Shown: positions 50,179-61,613 of the stretch, piece by piece
How positions within the stretch are numbered: the first letter of the stretch is position 1
Layout: the number at the start of each line of letters is the position of its first letter
Source of the DNA: Chrysophaeum taylorii
Lineage: Eukaryota; Sar; Pelagophyceae; Pelagomonadales; Pelagomonadaceae
Reading direction: 5' to 3'
DNA length: 64,000 nt
Assembly (NCBI GenBank): GCA_029834535.1
Contig: JAQMWT010000523.1
Coordinates: forward strand, 124,001-188,000
The notes under the pieces: model-generated
Database searches by the model: none
The model's input: the letters and a program-made list of their open reading frames with translations, nothing else
Told to the model about the DNA's origin: nothing
Program-made: the position numbers and the translations under genes

Positions 50179-52439
50179 CCGCCGGTCACTGACTCAAGTA
50201 AGAGACCGTAACGTAACATCACTAGAAAGGAGGGACATTACGGTGTCGTGTGTCGGAGATAGATGCACTTTGCAGGAGGACTGCAGTTGGGGTAGTATGC
50301 ACCAAAAATTGGATGGCGTGGTGGTAAGAGGACTGTTATTTTGTGAGGTGAAGTCTATGCTCTGCGTGATCATCCTCGAGCTGTTTCCCCGATGGGAGCT
50401 GTTCGCCGGGGCCCAGTCGTTTGTTCCAGAAAGGAAACCAAACGCTATTATGTTCGCCTTGAACTCTAGCCGCTTGGCCCAAAGACCCGCTCCGTCGCGC
50501 TGCACAGTTGGATTATTGATTGTGGCGTTGCCAGCCTGGAGGACTAGAGCGCGTTGACGCCCAAAAGCAACAGAAATCAACGCGCGTAGATCGGCCGCTG
50601 CCTAAGTCTTTTGCTACGAGATTTCTTTTCCGGCGAGAGCTATCACGTACATCTCTTCAGGGTAAAAGATCGCGGCCGCGGCATCGTGAGAGGCCAGGAG
50701 CGGGAGCACGGTCCCATTCGTACGGCTCCAACGTCCAAAAATGTGGAACTCGAACCTTACCCCGACCTTAACCTTTAGTTCAGTCATACGAAACTCTTTT
50801 AAAGACGTACTAAACAAACAATAACCCTAAAGCGTTCTTTAATCTTTAATGTTGTCAGAAGAATTACTAATTTTTGCCTTAGGCCCTAGCCTGTATTTCG
50901 AACACTTTAACGTTAACGCGAATTCCTGGAAACCGAAAACGTGTGTGGAGACAGACGTGTTTCACACACACGATCTCCGCCGCAGAGCCCGTGGAGGCTG
51001 TCGAAACGTGCCCGGAGGTGTGTTCGAACCCATCGGGAAACCCCACGGACCCATCCGACCGTGCTGAATCCGCGCCGAAAGCCCAACGGCCGAAAAAGTC
51101 TGCCGGTAGTAGGCGCCAACGGCGCGACGGCGAGCGCGCATGCTGCGTTTAGACGCTTTCGAATACATAAATAAACGAGGGGTGCCCCTGGATCTCGAAC
51201 GGAACTTGTGAATATCGTGTGACTCGCCGATCTGGTTTGATGTCCTTTCTATGACGCTCTCACGCGTCACTTGAAGACGACGACGTTCGTCCTGGCGACT
51301 CGGTCGAGGTTGTCCAGGACTTCTCTGCGAGGCGGAAAGTCCAGGAGGTGCTGGCTGGGACTGTCGTCGAGAGTATGCACTACGACGCCGACGCCGGGAC
51401 TAATTTTCTCATCAACACGATCACCGAGACCGTCACCTCGTACTCAAGGGCATCGTGGCGGGGGACACGCGGATAATCGCGTTCCGCGTCCGGGAATCCG
51501 ACCGGCGAGCCGACAGCCCTTTCGGCCGATTATTTCGTGAGCTCAAAGAGAGCCCTCACAACCATTGTCATCACAACTCCAGATTGAGCGAGAGCGCGCT
51601 CTAAGCCACAACCAGATCCAGCTGCTCAGGACAGCAAAGGCGGCGCAAGAAGGGCGCGCCCTGCGGCAGCCGAGCGCGTGCGGAACCAGCCCATTCCGAA
51701 GATCTCGATGCCGAGACGGAGTTGGCTAAGGCCGCGGCAGTCTGTCTCGAGGCCGAGCGGAAGTAAGACGACGAGGTTCGGGATGGCGCTCGTCGGGAGG
51801 AGCGAATCCAGGTCCAGAACGAGCGCCAGGTAGGCCGCCAAGAAGAAGCAGCACGACCGCGATGCCGCGAAGGTGCAGCAATCCGTCGACGAGCTCAACG
51901 TGACCAATGCGCAGTCAATGGAGACGACTGAAGAAATCGGAGTCTCGGGCTGTGCGACAACTCGAGGACAAGTACGCCGCCGTCAAACAAACAAGAGGCG
52001 AAGCAAATGGAGATCGATTACGCGGCTGCCGAGGACCGCGTCCAGGCCAAGGAGGATGTGATCGAGCGGCTGTGAGAGCGGGTTGCGGCACTCGAGAAGC
52101 AGAACGCCGAAGTTTGGGTACCGCGGAGGCCGTCCGGCAGGTGATCAAGCAAGGGCGCGTCGTGGGACTCGAAGCTCAGGGCGCTGTGTATGAAACTGCT
52201 TGCCTCGCAGGTTGCGCCTTCGGAAATTCCAGAGGTCCTGGCCGATCGAGGCCATGGCCGACCGATGTCCTGTCCTCGGTCGGCCAGGTGGTCGCCGACC
52301 CGGAGCAGGCAAGTGACACGAAGCTCCCATCCCCGCGCTTCGTTCGCGACCTGCGCTCCGAGATGGGCGTCTTTCACGAGACCGCCGTCGCCTTCGCGTC
52401 GGGCTACGGAGACGCGGCGACGTACGCTCGCCGCTCGTC

Positions 52440-52640
52440 GGCAAAGAAATCGCGACCACCCAGGAAGGCGTCAAGCGCGGCGGCGAGACGGAGAACTGGA
52501 CGCTCAGCGCGTACGAGATCTCAGACCAGAGAGCGACTGGCGAGGCCAAGGCGATCGCCGATCGGTTCGGCGACCTGAATCGAGCGCACCAGCTCGTTCG
52601 TCAAGTTCACCAAGAGCGCTACGGAGCCGACGCTGCGCCG
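52440..52640 (+). repeat. Duplicated segment, copy B
   Basis: Partner of 49976-50178. This copy retains the better protein-like reading, a charged helical segment with NRAHQLVRQVHQERYGAD. Confidence 0.75.
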
Positions 52641-54190
52641 GTTCTCGAGCGAGCACAAGCCTTCTTGAGAGTCTGCCAGGATCATCTAGAACTCGTCGCT
52701 ACCCAATTCCTCGAGATGCAAGGTGTCCGGACTGACTCGCGCCAATGATCCAGAGACCAAGACAAACCTCGACGCGCTCCGGGCACGGGGCCGCGGTGCC
52801 GCACCTTAAAGGGGGGGGGGCAGTCTATGCGCTACGTTGGCGACTGCGACCTCGCGGAGGTCAATCAGGTGTCGGAGCTCCAGAGGGCCTTCGATGGCGC
52901 GCGGCAGAACTCAAACGAAGTCGTTGGCGAGTTTTTTGGTACCTTGAAGTATTACAACGCCGCCTTCCTTCTTCAACACGAGTGTCGAAAGGTGCGCCGG
53001 GGTCGCGTCTCGTGCCAACGAGACCACATCAAGACCGCGCCGCCGCCGCAAGTTTTGCGGTCAATCTCCAGCGACGCGTCGCTGCCGAGGCCACTGGCGA
53101 AACCACGACAAAGTCTACAATAACGCGCGATCGAGTTGGTGGAGGACCTCTCGCCGCACTCAGCGACGACGACGTTCATCGAGCGTTGATGGAGGCGGGT
53201 TGTCACGATCGGCAGAACCACAAGGTGCAGGCTGCCGCGCGCCGGGAGGCGACGGAGCACCGTCGTCGTCGTGCCGCTGCGGTCGTTAAAAAACCAGCAC
53301 TAGGTGAACGACTACGCGAGGCCCCTAGAGCCCGTGTAGGGTTGACAAGTATGCCCTCTTCGGGAGGACGCAGCTCTCCACGATCAAGAGGCGACCCGAC
53401 GCGGCATTTAAGTAGCCTCGAACCCAAGTGCTACATATCGGGTAATTACCCGACAATCGGCCGGGTCGGTTCCAAGGCCAAAGTCTATTTCCTCACCGCG
53501 CACCTCGAGGATGCCGACGAGCAGATCGAGACTATACCTTCGACGAGTTGGTCGCCGAGGCGGTGGTGACTCGCGCAGCTGCTAGTGCTCGGGACCGCAA
53601 CGACCCAAAGTCTCGAACTCGACACGAGGCGGCACTTGAGCGTCGACGAACTCAAGGCCAAGGTTGGGGAGTGCCGCGCCTCTGGGCACCCGAGAAAGCG
53701 GACGCGGACGATGATGGGCTTTAGAAAAAAAAGCTACCGACGATCGACGCATCGTTGGTTGGGTCATGGGTCGAGCTTCTCTCCGGGTTGCATCTACTAT
53801 CGAGGCGGATTCGACGAAAACTCCAAGGACGGTCGCTAGAAACTCGGGCTGGGTTAGATCATCGTTTCATCCTACGGTGACGGTTTCAGCGGGTGGCTCC
53901 GCGCGAACCGACCCACTTTCTTCAACGGCCCCAAGCCGGCTTCCTGGCGCTTTGTGTCCGAGGACAACGAATACGACGAGAAGGGGGAGAAGGGCGTGAC
54001 GGACGTCGACGACGACGACGACGACTTCGCATAGCTGCGTGCCCGACGCCGGTCTTACGCCCGGCGGAAAGACCAGGACACTAGAAGTGGCCCCAGCGCA
54101 CAAAAGGCCCAGTCTAAACGCCCACAAGACCATCATTAGACCTACGGACATTCCCGATGCGCCGGATGTTGTATTTGGAGCCGATGGCAT

Positions 54191-54840
54191 TGTGCTGAGT
54201 GGAGCCGCCTAGGCTCCCGCCTCGCCCGAGGGGCCAACATACGTTACTCCCCAGTAGACTCTCAACATCAATAGCTACTGACTTCGTTCCAAGATAAAAT
54301 CGGCACCACTTAGGGCCGTCAACTTCACGACAGAAAAAATAAGCCGGCCGATCCTTGTAGATTTTTGGCCCCGGCGCGGGTATTCTTATCCATCCCTATC
54401 AATAATCGTAGTAGATAGATAACCACACGAACTTACTTTGGCACCTCGTTTTTTTGCTCTTGTTTCATTTGTTTCGTTTCTCTTCGAATGTGACCAACGA
54501 CGACGACGACTTTCTGGATCCTTACCCATTATTGTCGTCTCCCGTCACATATCGTGCGGCACTTGGTGGGTGGAAGGTACGTGAGTCTGCGAAGTAGTAA
54601 GAAACCTCGACACCTCGTAACAAGCAAGCATGGTGTGGAAAATATAGCTAGGTACACGAAGGTAGTCCGATGTGACCCATCAGGTGCTCAGTCGAAAGCC
54701 GAGCACGATGTTTGAGCAAAATCTTGGACTAGGTGGCGCTTCCAAAAGAGACGCGCGCCCTACTACGCTGTGTTCACACGCGTGTTCCGCGGGAACACGA
54801 AAATCAGGGAGTGGTCATCATCATGGGAGGGTCTATTGGA
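54191..54840. other. Gene-free region, nothing recognised
   Basis: About 650 bp between the decayed region and the sulfotransferase stop. No frame, RNA gene or repeat is recognised. Confidence 0.5.
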
Positions 54841-55877
54841 TTACTCGCGCAACCTTGTCGGGCGGAGGGGCCACGCAGTACCGAGCCAAGCGTAGTCGAT
54901 GCGGTAGTAGTCTTTGATCTTGGCGATGGTTGTTGGGTCGAGCTGCTGGTCGTGGATGTGGACGTAGTCGGCCCCGTAGGATGCATTGTGCGCGTCTCTG
55001 AAGTGTCCAATGCCCTCGACCGCACGTCGTTCGAGGCCAAAGAGTTTGTTGGCGAGAGCGACCATGTCTTCTAGGAGATCGGGGCCGACCTTGGCGATGT
55101 AGGCGAGGGCATGGGGCGGGCGCTTGCGGTCAGAGAGGAAGAATGTCTGCTCGTGGACGTGTGGGTCAGCCAAATAGTCTTTTTCAACGCGGCGCTTCTG
55201 GTGCATGTCGTCAATGACGACATCGGCAAGCGAACGACCGAGATTTTTTGCCTTTTCGATGCAGCCCAAGAGCCACGGGCTCTGTCGGCGAGCGAGTTCG
55301 AACATACCCGACCTGAATCGTTCGACGGGGTCGCGCGCAAAAGTGAATGTCGTGGTCACGTTGATCGTCCAGTCGTTACCCTCGTCGAGTTGGTGGCAGA
55401 ACACGGCCGGATACTCGTCCTCGCAACCGCAGCAGCTAAAATGGTGCCTTGGTTCGGGGCATCCAAGTTCCATCAAGTGCTTTCCGGTGGTGCCTGTACG
55501 AGGGATATTTTATTGGATGGATTTTCCTCACCCGCAGCCTTGTAAATGTGTACGAACGCCACGCCGAGCGGGCGACACACGCTGATCTCGTAGTCCTTTC
55601 CGTCGCCGATCATGCCGCGATACAGATACTCGGACGCCAGCGAGTCTGTTGCGAGGACCTCGCGCAACCTCGAAGTTCGTCCGCGCATCTCCCGCAGCCG
55701 GGCATTGTTGTGCCGAGTGCTGCGCCGCGTGCCCTGAATTATTTCGTTGCCTTCAAGAGATACCAGCTCGCGAGCGAGCGCTTCCAAGGTCAGCAACGCC
55801 GCAGCACAACAGCACACGCTCCCCGTCAGGAACAAAAGGCATGCTAGTGCCTCGCTCCGATTCCTGCGAAATATCAT
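54841..55877 (-). CDS. Golgi-type membrane sulfotransferase, two exons
   Basis: Exons are 55877-55532 and 55493-54841 with a 38-nt intron (GCGG/GTGAGG to GTACAG, phase 1), giving 332 aa in frame. Residues about 9-32 are a hydrophobic signal anchor (EALACLLFLTGSVCCC), giving type II topology. The junction creates FVHIYKAAGGTTG, the 5'-phosphosulfate-binding loop of PAPS-dependent sulfotransferases; without splicing this motif is split. Exon 2 has TFARDPVERFRSG, the 3'-phosphate-binding motif, and a C-terminal KIKDYYRIDYAWLG that recurs in carbohydrate sulfotransferases of the Sulfotransfer_2 type. It would move sulfate from PAPS to a sugar of a glycan in the Golgi lumen. The exact acceptor is unknown. 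Several Cys residues after the PSB loop (CCGCEDE) may form disulfides. Confidence 0.8.
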
Positions 55878-56406
55878 CGTCCGCTACAACTCGAGCACCT
55901 TCGCTGCCAGTCATTCATGCTTAGTTCTTCTGGTGTCGCAAAAAATTCGAAAACTCTTCTGGGAGCTAGCCGCAGCAAATGTGCTGTAATGACGTTGTTG
56001 TTGTTGTTCGAGCCCCCAACCATATTCGGCACTAAGGTGTCCACGGTGATACCCAGCTTCATACCACCAATGTCGTCGAGTTCACCGCCGGCGGTGGTGG
56101 AGAATCCTATAAACGCCGCGGTATTATACGCTACAACAGTTACTCGCGGGCGGGCGATGATGCTGCTGCTACCAACCAGGGGGTGCTGTCGCCAACTACT
56201 ACTACGGCGATACTGGTCCACGCACGGAATGATGATAGGTCCTGGAATGGAGGCGCCACGCCTAGTCTTGGGGGAACTTTTGGGAGACAGAGACAGGAAG
56301 GCGGCGCGGTCCCTAAAAAAAAAGAAAGAAAGAAAGAAAGGAAGAAAGAAAGGAAGAAAAAAAGAGCGAGCCCGGGGGGTTTATGCGGCCCGCCGCTTCA
56401 AGCGGA
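55878..56406. other. Intergenic, with a polypurine microsatellite
   Basis: Between the sulfotransferase start and the RPN6 stop, both minus. No gene is seen. An (AAAG)n/(GAAA)n purine tract lies at about 56315-56364. Confidence 0.5.
56315..56364 (+). repeat. Polypurine microsatellite (GAAA)n-like
   Basis: Interrupted AAAG/GAAG units following a run of nine A. It may form triplex structure in principle. It lies just beyond the RPN6 stop on the minus strand. Confidence 0.85.
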
Positions 56407-57861
56407 CTAGACGTCGAGGGCGTCGGCCCGACCTAAACCGAGAAGAGAGAATCAACACAAAGTCCCACAACGGCAACGCACGGAACAAGCTGTCGACGAC
56501 GTCGCCCATGTTTTTGATCACCTCGACGGCGGCCTCGTATATAGGGTCGTCGTCGGAGGGCGCGTGAACGATGAGGTGGCCGGTGCCCTGGGCGAGGGTC
56601 CCGTGAAGTTTTTTATCCAATATCATCTGGGCGAGCTTCTTCTCGACCTTGGGGACCGGGAGGTTGATGATTTGGGCAACGCGGTCGATTTCGACCTAAA
56701 AGAAAAAAAAATTCATCTTCGAATCACACGGACACTGACCCTTGAGAAGGGCTCGATGATCTTGGAAAGGTTCATTTCGAGGATGTGATCGTAGAGCTGG
56801 TCGAGGTGGTGTTTGATGAGGAGGTCGGACTGGAGCTGGGCGGCAAAGGCTTTGATCGTCCGCTCGAACTTTCCGAGCGAGCGACTCTTGGCGGCACGTG
56901 CGATCTCGGCCATAGAGTCGAGGTCGGAGCCCGCGTACTTGACGTGGTGTTTTGAGTTTTGGAGCGAGGCCCACTTTTTCTTTTTTCTTTTCTTTTCGCC
57001 GGCAGCAGAATCGTCGTCGTCCTCGCCAACGCTTTCGTCTTCGGCGAGGATCTGGCACAAGAGCATGTACTTGAGGCATTTTGTCGCGCGAACCGTGTCG
57101 TCGAGAGAGTCGTAGCCCTCGAAGGCTTCCAAAAAGTACGAGTACGAGGTCGCGTAGTCGGACTCTTCGCAATGCAGCGTCCCGCTCATCTCGTCGAGCC
57201 GCGCCTGCAACTTGGGGCCGACGTAGATCGCGTTCCCGTTGGTCCGCGCGGCCGTCAGCGCCGCCTTGGACTTGGGGACGTTCCGGAGGGCTGCGTGGAT
57301 CTTGGCCTCGACCAGGTGCGTTTCGACGAGCATTTGCTTATCGTCGAGCTTCTTGAGCTCGGCGAGGAGGCGGTTGACGAGCGTCAGACCTTCGTCGTAA
57401 CGTCCGCGCTCGTAATCGATCGCCACCAATCGCGATTCTACGCGCTGCCGGAGAAATGTCCGCTTCTCGGCCTTGCACCACGCGATCACTCGCGTGCAAA
57501 GGTCCGCCTGCAACTCGAGCGATTCCGGAACGTCCGACGCGATCTCCAGCAGGCTTCGGACGATCTTCGCCGTCTTCGCCTTGGCGATCTTTTCGAAGAA
57601 GGGGGCGTTCGCCAGCGTCAGCAGTTCCACGATCTCGGGAAACCGCGACGCCGACGCGAGCAGCCGGGCGAGCGCGTAGATCGCCTCCTCCTTCGTGCGA
57701 GCTCCCACTTCGTCCGACACGCGATCGGGGGACCCCGTGATGATGCTCGACAACTGCGCGACTGCCTCCTCGCCCGACTTACCTTTCGCCTCCTCCAGAG
57801 CCATCACCAGCTCGTCCACCTCCTCCATCGCAACATCCTCTCCGTCGTCGTCGTCGGCCAT
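56407..57861 (-). CDS. PSMD11: 26S proteasome regulatory subunit RPN6, three exons
   Basis: Exons are 57861-56740, 56695-56482 and 56432-56407, giving 453 aa (human about 422). Introns are 44 nt (56696-56739, AGG/GTCAGT to CTTTTAG, phase 0) and 49 nt (56433-56481, TTCC/GTGCGT to GGTTTAG, phase 1). The second intron is chosen because it yields the family ending (VVDSLFRRA, then three to five residues); reading through gives a basic tail unlike any RPN6. Signatures are EKRTFLRQRVESRLV, ELKKLDDKQMLVE, ALTAARTNGNAIY, AYSYFLEAFEGYDS-like, and the PCI region PFSRVEIDRVAQIINLP with KLAQMILDKKLHG. RPN6 clamps the lid, base and core of the 26S proteasome. An acidic then Lys-rich insertion (EDDDD...KKRKKKK) at about residues 275-298 lengthens it. 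It starts 73 bp after the myosin stop on the same strand. Confidence 0.92.
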
Positions 57862-57934
57862 CCTCTTCTTCGCGGAATTTCTAACCTTACCCTTTTTTTC
57901 TTTCTTTCAACAAGGGGAACACAACTTCTTTACC

Positions 57935-60900
57935 CTAGCGCCACGCCTGCTTCCGCCGGCGCCCGACACTCCGCGAGATCGTGTCCAGCTCGCGGTCGAT
58001 CCTCGCGAGCCGGGCCTTCTCCCTGTCGCGCGCCACCCGCGACGCCTCGAGTCGTCGCAGCGTCGTGGCGTCCACGCCCGCGTAAGCTGGGGGGGGATTC
58101 TTCGTCTTCTTCTTTTGCTTCTCCTCGAGCAGAAGCAGAGGCGACGGCGGCAGAGGCGGCGGCGGCGGCGGCGGCGGCTTGGGGTTGCTTGGCGCCGTCG
58201 GTCGACGGGGCGTCGTCGTCGTTGTTCTCTCGACAGGGGGTCGTCGCGAGGCCTCGTTCCGCCGACGGCGCGCGCTAGGCGAGTCTGCCTCGCCCCGCTC
58301 TCGGGCTCTGAGGATATGGAGCCCGCAGAACACGGCGTTATCCAGCGCTGGCAACCACGTGCAATAGACGGCGCGCCACTTGTAGGCGCGGCAGAGCGCG
58401 TCGAAGACCTCAGCGGACCCGGCAGCGTACCGCAGCGCGTTCTCGGCGTCGGCGCGCGCCCGAGCGGACGCGGCGCGTTCGACTCGCCGGCACAGCTCGA
58501 CCTCGCGCGGCGTCAGTGCTTGTCGATCGAATTGCGCGTCGATGCGCAAGCATATTTCGCGCTCGCACTCGAGCATGCGCCGGAGCTCGGCCGCTGCTTT
58601 CTTCTCCGGCCACTCGTCGGGCATCTCGTCTTCTTCTTGTCCAAGTTCTTCTACAGAGTCGGCGAGGAGAACGCTGGCGTCGACGGTCTCGCACGCGCGG
58701 CGCAGCGCCGCTCGTCTCTCGAGCGTGGGCGCGACTTCTTCGTAGGTGCGCTTGGCGGCGGCAACGGCGTCGTCGAGGCCGAGACGTGCGCCGCCCTCTA
58801 GGAGATCGTGGATGCGGTCGAAGACGGCGAACCGGTCTTCTTCTTCGTCGTTTCCTCCTCCTTCGGAGAAGCGCTTGAGGTCCCGGAGTGTTGCCTCGCG
58901 CTCCAAAAACGTCGCCAGATCGGCGCGCGCGGCGGTGACGTCGATCTCGAGCGCGACCGCCGTCTCGATCAGAGCTCCGAGCCATGCCACGTCGCGCGCC
59001 GCGGTCGCCTCCGCGATCTCCGCGTCTATCGACGCCTCGAGCCGAAGCCGCCGGAGATGGTTTACCGCGACCGCGACCTCTGCCGCGTGCGCCCCGAGCC
59101 GACGCCGCAGCGCCGGCGCCAGCGGGAGGTCGTCGACACTCGCGCTCGCCCACAAAGGCCCGAGTGCGACCGAGAGGTCGGCCTCGGGACCTCCTCCTCC
59201 GAGCAACGGTATCAGCGCCCCGTCGAGCGCCGCCCTGTTCCGGGTCGATTTTGTTAACCCACGCAGCCGCTCGAGTGTCCCCAGGGCGGCGCGTGTCGTC
59301 CTGCGCGCCGCCGCGCCGCGCGCGCAACGCTGCAGAAACGCCGCCGCCGCACGAGCCCTTCGCGCGAGGCGCCGCTTGCGCCGGTGAGCCGCCAGCTCGC
59401 TTTTTTCGCGGATCGTATATCCGCGCCACGCGGCTTGCGCGAACTTGAGCCGCTCGCCGGCTTGTTCCTCGCGCAGCGCGTCGAGCGAGCGCCGCACCGC
59501 AGCGTCCTTGAGGAACACTTGCGTGGTCCCGACGTACGACCGGTCTTTGCACGCGACCGCGACCCTCGGATCGGCGAGAATCGTCTCGCACGCGCGCTTC
59601 GCGTCCCTTTTTCTGCGGCGATCACCCAGTGCGGCCGTACTCACGACGATCGCGTAGCGGCGTGCGAACAAGGTGTGCGACATGCGAGTCGCGTAGCCGG
59701 CGCGCCGGATTCTGATCGCCTCAAAAAGGCCAGAGTAACGTAGCTGCTCGAGGCACAGGGTATCCTCGAAGCATCCCGGCCGCTTGGCGGCGTTCGACTT
59801 GATGCAGCGAATAAAGTGCGGGTCCGTCGCCTCGAGCGCCTTGACGAGGCCCGAGAGTTGCGCGCGAAACGCTGCGCTCAGCGTCTTCTTGGCAGGAGCA
59901 GCCTTTTTTTTCCCAACCCCCGGCGAGGGCGGCGCGCCGTCGTCGAACAACGACGCCGCGAACGAGAGAGTCGAGTGGACAGCGAAGAGCGTCGACAGCG
60001 TCGTGGACAGCGCGTCGCGGTTCTTTTCGACGAACCCGCGAGCGTCATACTCGACATGGCCGGCGAAGTGCCCCACGGTAAAGCCGTACAAGTGGGTGGA
60101 CGACGAGAAGTGCGCGTTCTTGCCTTGGAATGCCCGGACGCACTTCGAGCGGTATTTGTCGTCTCTTGCCGCAGCGCCCCCCGCGCACTCGTCGTCAAGC
60201 AGCGAAAATGCGTTCACGGGCTTGCCGTCGAGCAGCGCGACGCACGCTGCGTTGTCGTCGAAGCGCAGCGCCGTCGACGGCACGCCCTCGGCCTCGTACG
60301 TCTGGACCTCTTGAGCGAAGACGACGTTGTTGAACACGAGCTGCAGCTTCTCGTTGGCGTAGTTGATGCACAATTGCTCGAACGAGTTGGTCGCAAACAC
60401 TTCGAACCCAAAAATGTCGAGGATCCCGATGTGCGTCGTCGTCGTCGTCGTCGAGGGCCTCGCGGCCGCGGTCTTCGAGTCGAGCGAACGGTTGATTCGC
60501 GCGACGAGCCAGTCAAAGAGGCGCGCGTACAAGTGCTTGGCGAGCGCGTTGCGCGCGGCCGCCGCCTGGCTTGGCGAAAGAGGAAGGGTGACCATCGAGC
60601 CCTTGCCCATCTGCTCGGTGCGGGTCGTGAGCGCCGTCTCGAGGCGGTCGGCCTCGACCCCCACCAGCGGGCCGGCGATCGCCAAGGTTGTTGCGACGTT
60701 GGCTGCGCGCCCGCCGCCTTCGTCGTCGCCGTAGAACTCGCAATTCATCAACCACAATATAGCGGCGAGCACCGCTATCGCGTCGCTTTGCTCCGGCACA
60801 GACACGCCGAGGACGTCTAGGGCTCTTCGCTGTTCGGTCCAGTCTCGCGCGTCGTCGAGGCCCTCCACGGTCACGCACCTGCCCGACATCAAGCACCCGA

Positions 60901-61588
60901 AGGACTCGGGCGTTGCGGGGAGCGGCCCCAGCGCCGCTCGCTCCTTCCGCGCTCCCACGACGAGTTGGTAGAGCGCGTGGTAGTTGCGCTCGCCCGAGGC
61001 GCACGCGACAACCCGACTCTTTTCGAGGAGGTAGTTGGTGACCGAGCCGCCGCCGAGCACCCCCCGCCCGCTAAAGTCCAACCGCATCCACTTGCCGAAC
61101 CGCGACGAGTTGTTGTTCCTGAGCGTCTTGGCGTTGCCATACGCTTCCAATACCGGGTTCGACTTGATAATCTGGTCCTCGACGCTCGCGTCGCCGCGCG
61201 CGACGTACGCTAGAATGTGCTTGCATGTCTCCGTCTTGCCGGCGCCGCTCTCGCCGCTTATCAGGACCGATTGACTCCGCTTGGTCTCGAGCATCGCGTC
61301 GTAGCACTCCATCGCGGTCCGATAGACGTGCGCCTCGCGCCGAGGCTTGTGGGGGTTGTCGTAGATGCCCAGCGACTTGAAGGGATTCACGGCGACGAGG
61401 ATGGACCCGACCAACGTGTAGATATTGTCCGCGTAAAATCGGCTCCGGACGTGCTCGAGCACACTCTCTTCGCTCAGCGACTCGAGCTCGGCCAAGTCGT
61501 CGTCGTCGTCGTCGTCGTCCATAGTACTTTTTGGTGGATAGGGTGCAGGGTCTAGGAGGGTCACCGACCGGAAGGTCAATAAAGACAC
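57935..61588 (-). CDS. Unconventional myosin heavy chain
   Basis: 1217 aa in one frame. Motor domain from about residue 38 to 700: P-loop GESGAGKTE (112-120), switch I NNNSSRFGKW, switch II LDIFGFEVF, the family's INYANEKLQ, and actin-binding/relay LKALEATDPHFIRCIKSN-like. All nucleotide motifs look intact. There is no N-terminal SH3-like subdomain. After the converter (RIRRAGYATR) comes a short neck with IQ-like residues (AAWRGYTIREK, FLQRCARGAAARR), then a predicted helical tail of Ala/Arg/Glu-rich repeats, a Pro-rich patch near 1120-1150, and a basic C-terminus. No MyTH4, FERM or cargo-binding domain is seen, so the class is unclear. The start may be the first Met or the Met at 61522 directly before an Asp8 run. 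It is divergent from the Nth-like gene and upstream of RPN6. Confidence 0.93.
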   Translation of the reverse strand: MSLLTFRSVTLLDPAPYPPKSTMDDDDDDDDLAELESLSEESVLEHVRSRFYADNIYTLVGSILVAVNPFKSLGIYDNPHKPRREAHVYRTAMECYDAMLETKRSQSVLISGESGAGKTETCKHILAYVARGDASVEDQIIKSNPVLEAYGNAKTLRNNNSSRFGKWMRLDFSGRGVLGGGSVTNYLLEKSRVVACASGERNYHALYQLVVGARKERAALGPLPATPESFGCLMSGRCVTVEGLDDARDWTEQRRALDVLGVSVPEQSDAIAVLAAILWLMNCEFYGDDEGGGRAANVATTLAIAGPLVGVEADRLETALTTRTEQMGKGSMVTLPLSPSQAAAARNALAKHLYARLFDWLVARINRSLDSKTAAARPSTTTTTTHIGILDIFGFEVFATNSFEQLCINYANEKLQLVFNNVVFAQEVQTYEAEGVPSTALRFDDNAACVALLDGKPVNAFSLLDDECAGGAAARDDKYRSKCVRAFQGKNAHFSSSTHLYGFTVGHFAGHVEYDARGFVEKNRDALSTTLSTLFAVHSTLSFAASLFDDGAPPSPGVGKKKAAPAKKTLSAAFRAQLSGLVKALEATDPHFIRCIKSNAAKRPGCFEDTLCLEQLRYSGLFEAIRIRRAGYATRMSHTLFARRYAIVVSTAALGDRRRKRDAKRACETILADPRVAVACKDRSYVGTTQVFLKDAAVRRSLDALREEQAGERLKFAQAAWRGYTIREKSELAAHRRKRRLARRARAAAAFLQRCARGAAARRTTRAALGTLERLRGLTKSTRNRAALDGALIPLLGGGGPEADLSVALGPLWASASVDDLPLAPALRRRLGAHAAEVAVAVNHLRRLRLEASIDAEIAEATAARDVAWLGALIETAVALEIDVTAARADLATFLEREATLRDLKRFSEGGGNDEEEDRFAVFDRIHDLLEGGARLGLDDAVAAAKRTYEEVAPTLERRAALRRACETVDASVLLADSVEELGQEEDEMPDEWPEKKAAAELRRMLECEREICLRIDAQFDRQALTPREVELCRRVERAASARARADAENALRYAAGSAEVFDALCRAYKWRAVYCTWLPALDNAVFCGLHILRARERGEADSPSARRRRNEASRRPPVERTTTTTPRRPTAPSNPKPPPPPPPPLPPSPLLLLEEKQKKKTKNPPPAYAGVDATTLRRLEASRVARDREKARLARIDRELDTISRSVGRRRKQAWR

Positions 61589-61613
61589 TTCTTACCCTTG
61601 TATCCACGTTTGG
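61589..61613. promoter_or_regulatory. Extremely short divergent start spacing, myosin / Nth-like
   Basis: 25 bp lies between the two start codons if the first Met of the myosin is used, or 91 bp if the Met at 61522 is used. The second choice gives room for 5' UTRs and is more plausible. Confidence 0.35.

Larger units (their letters stand above)
49726..54190 (+). pseudogene. Decayed coding remnants of unknown family (fossil)
   Basis: A stretch with protein-like codon composition on the + strand in many short pieces, but no intact gene. Recognisable character includes helical, Glu/Gln/Arg-rich segments (about 51600-52100), a globular-looking segment repeated twice (near 50.0-50.2 and 52.4-52.6 kb), and an acidic Asp-run C-terminus near 53.9-54.03 kb. 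It looks broken in many places and old. The family was not recognised; a mobile or virus-derived origin is possible but unproven. Codon use is less extreme than in neighbouring genes, which fits foreign DNA or long drift. Confidence 0.5.

Noticed and set aside
51015-51045. tRNA-like GTTCGAACCC near 51.02 kb
   Set aside because: The stem on either side does not pair and no D-arm or anticodon arm fits upstream.
56381-56431. Read-through C-terminus of RPN6 with a basic tail
   Set aside because: A 49-nt intron with good GT-AG sites restores the length and sequence of the conserved family ending.
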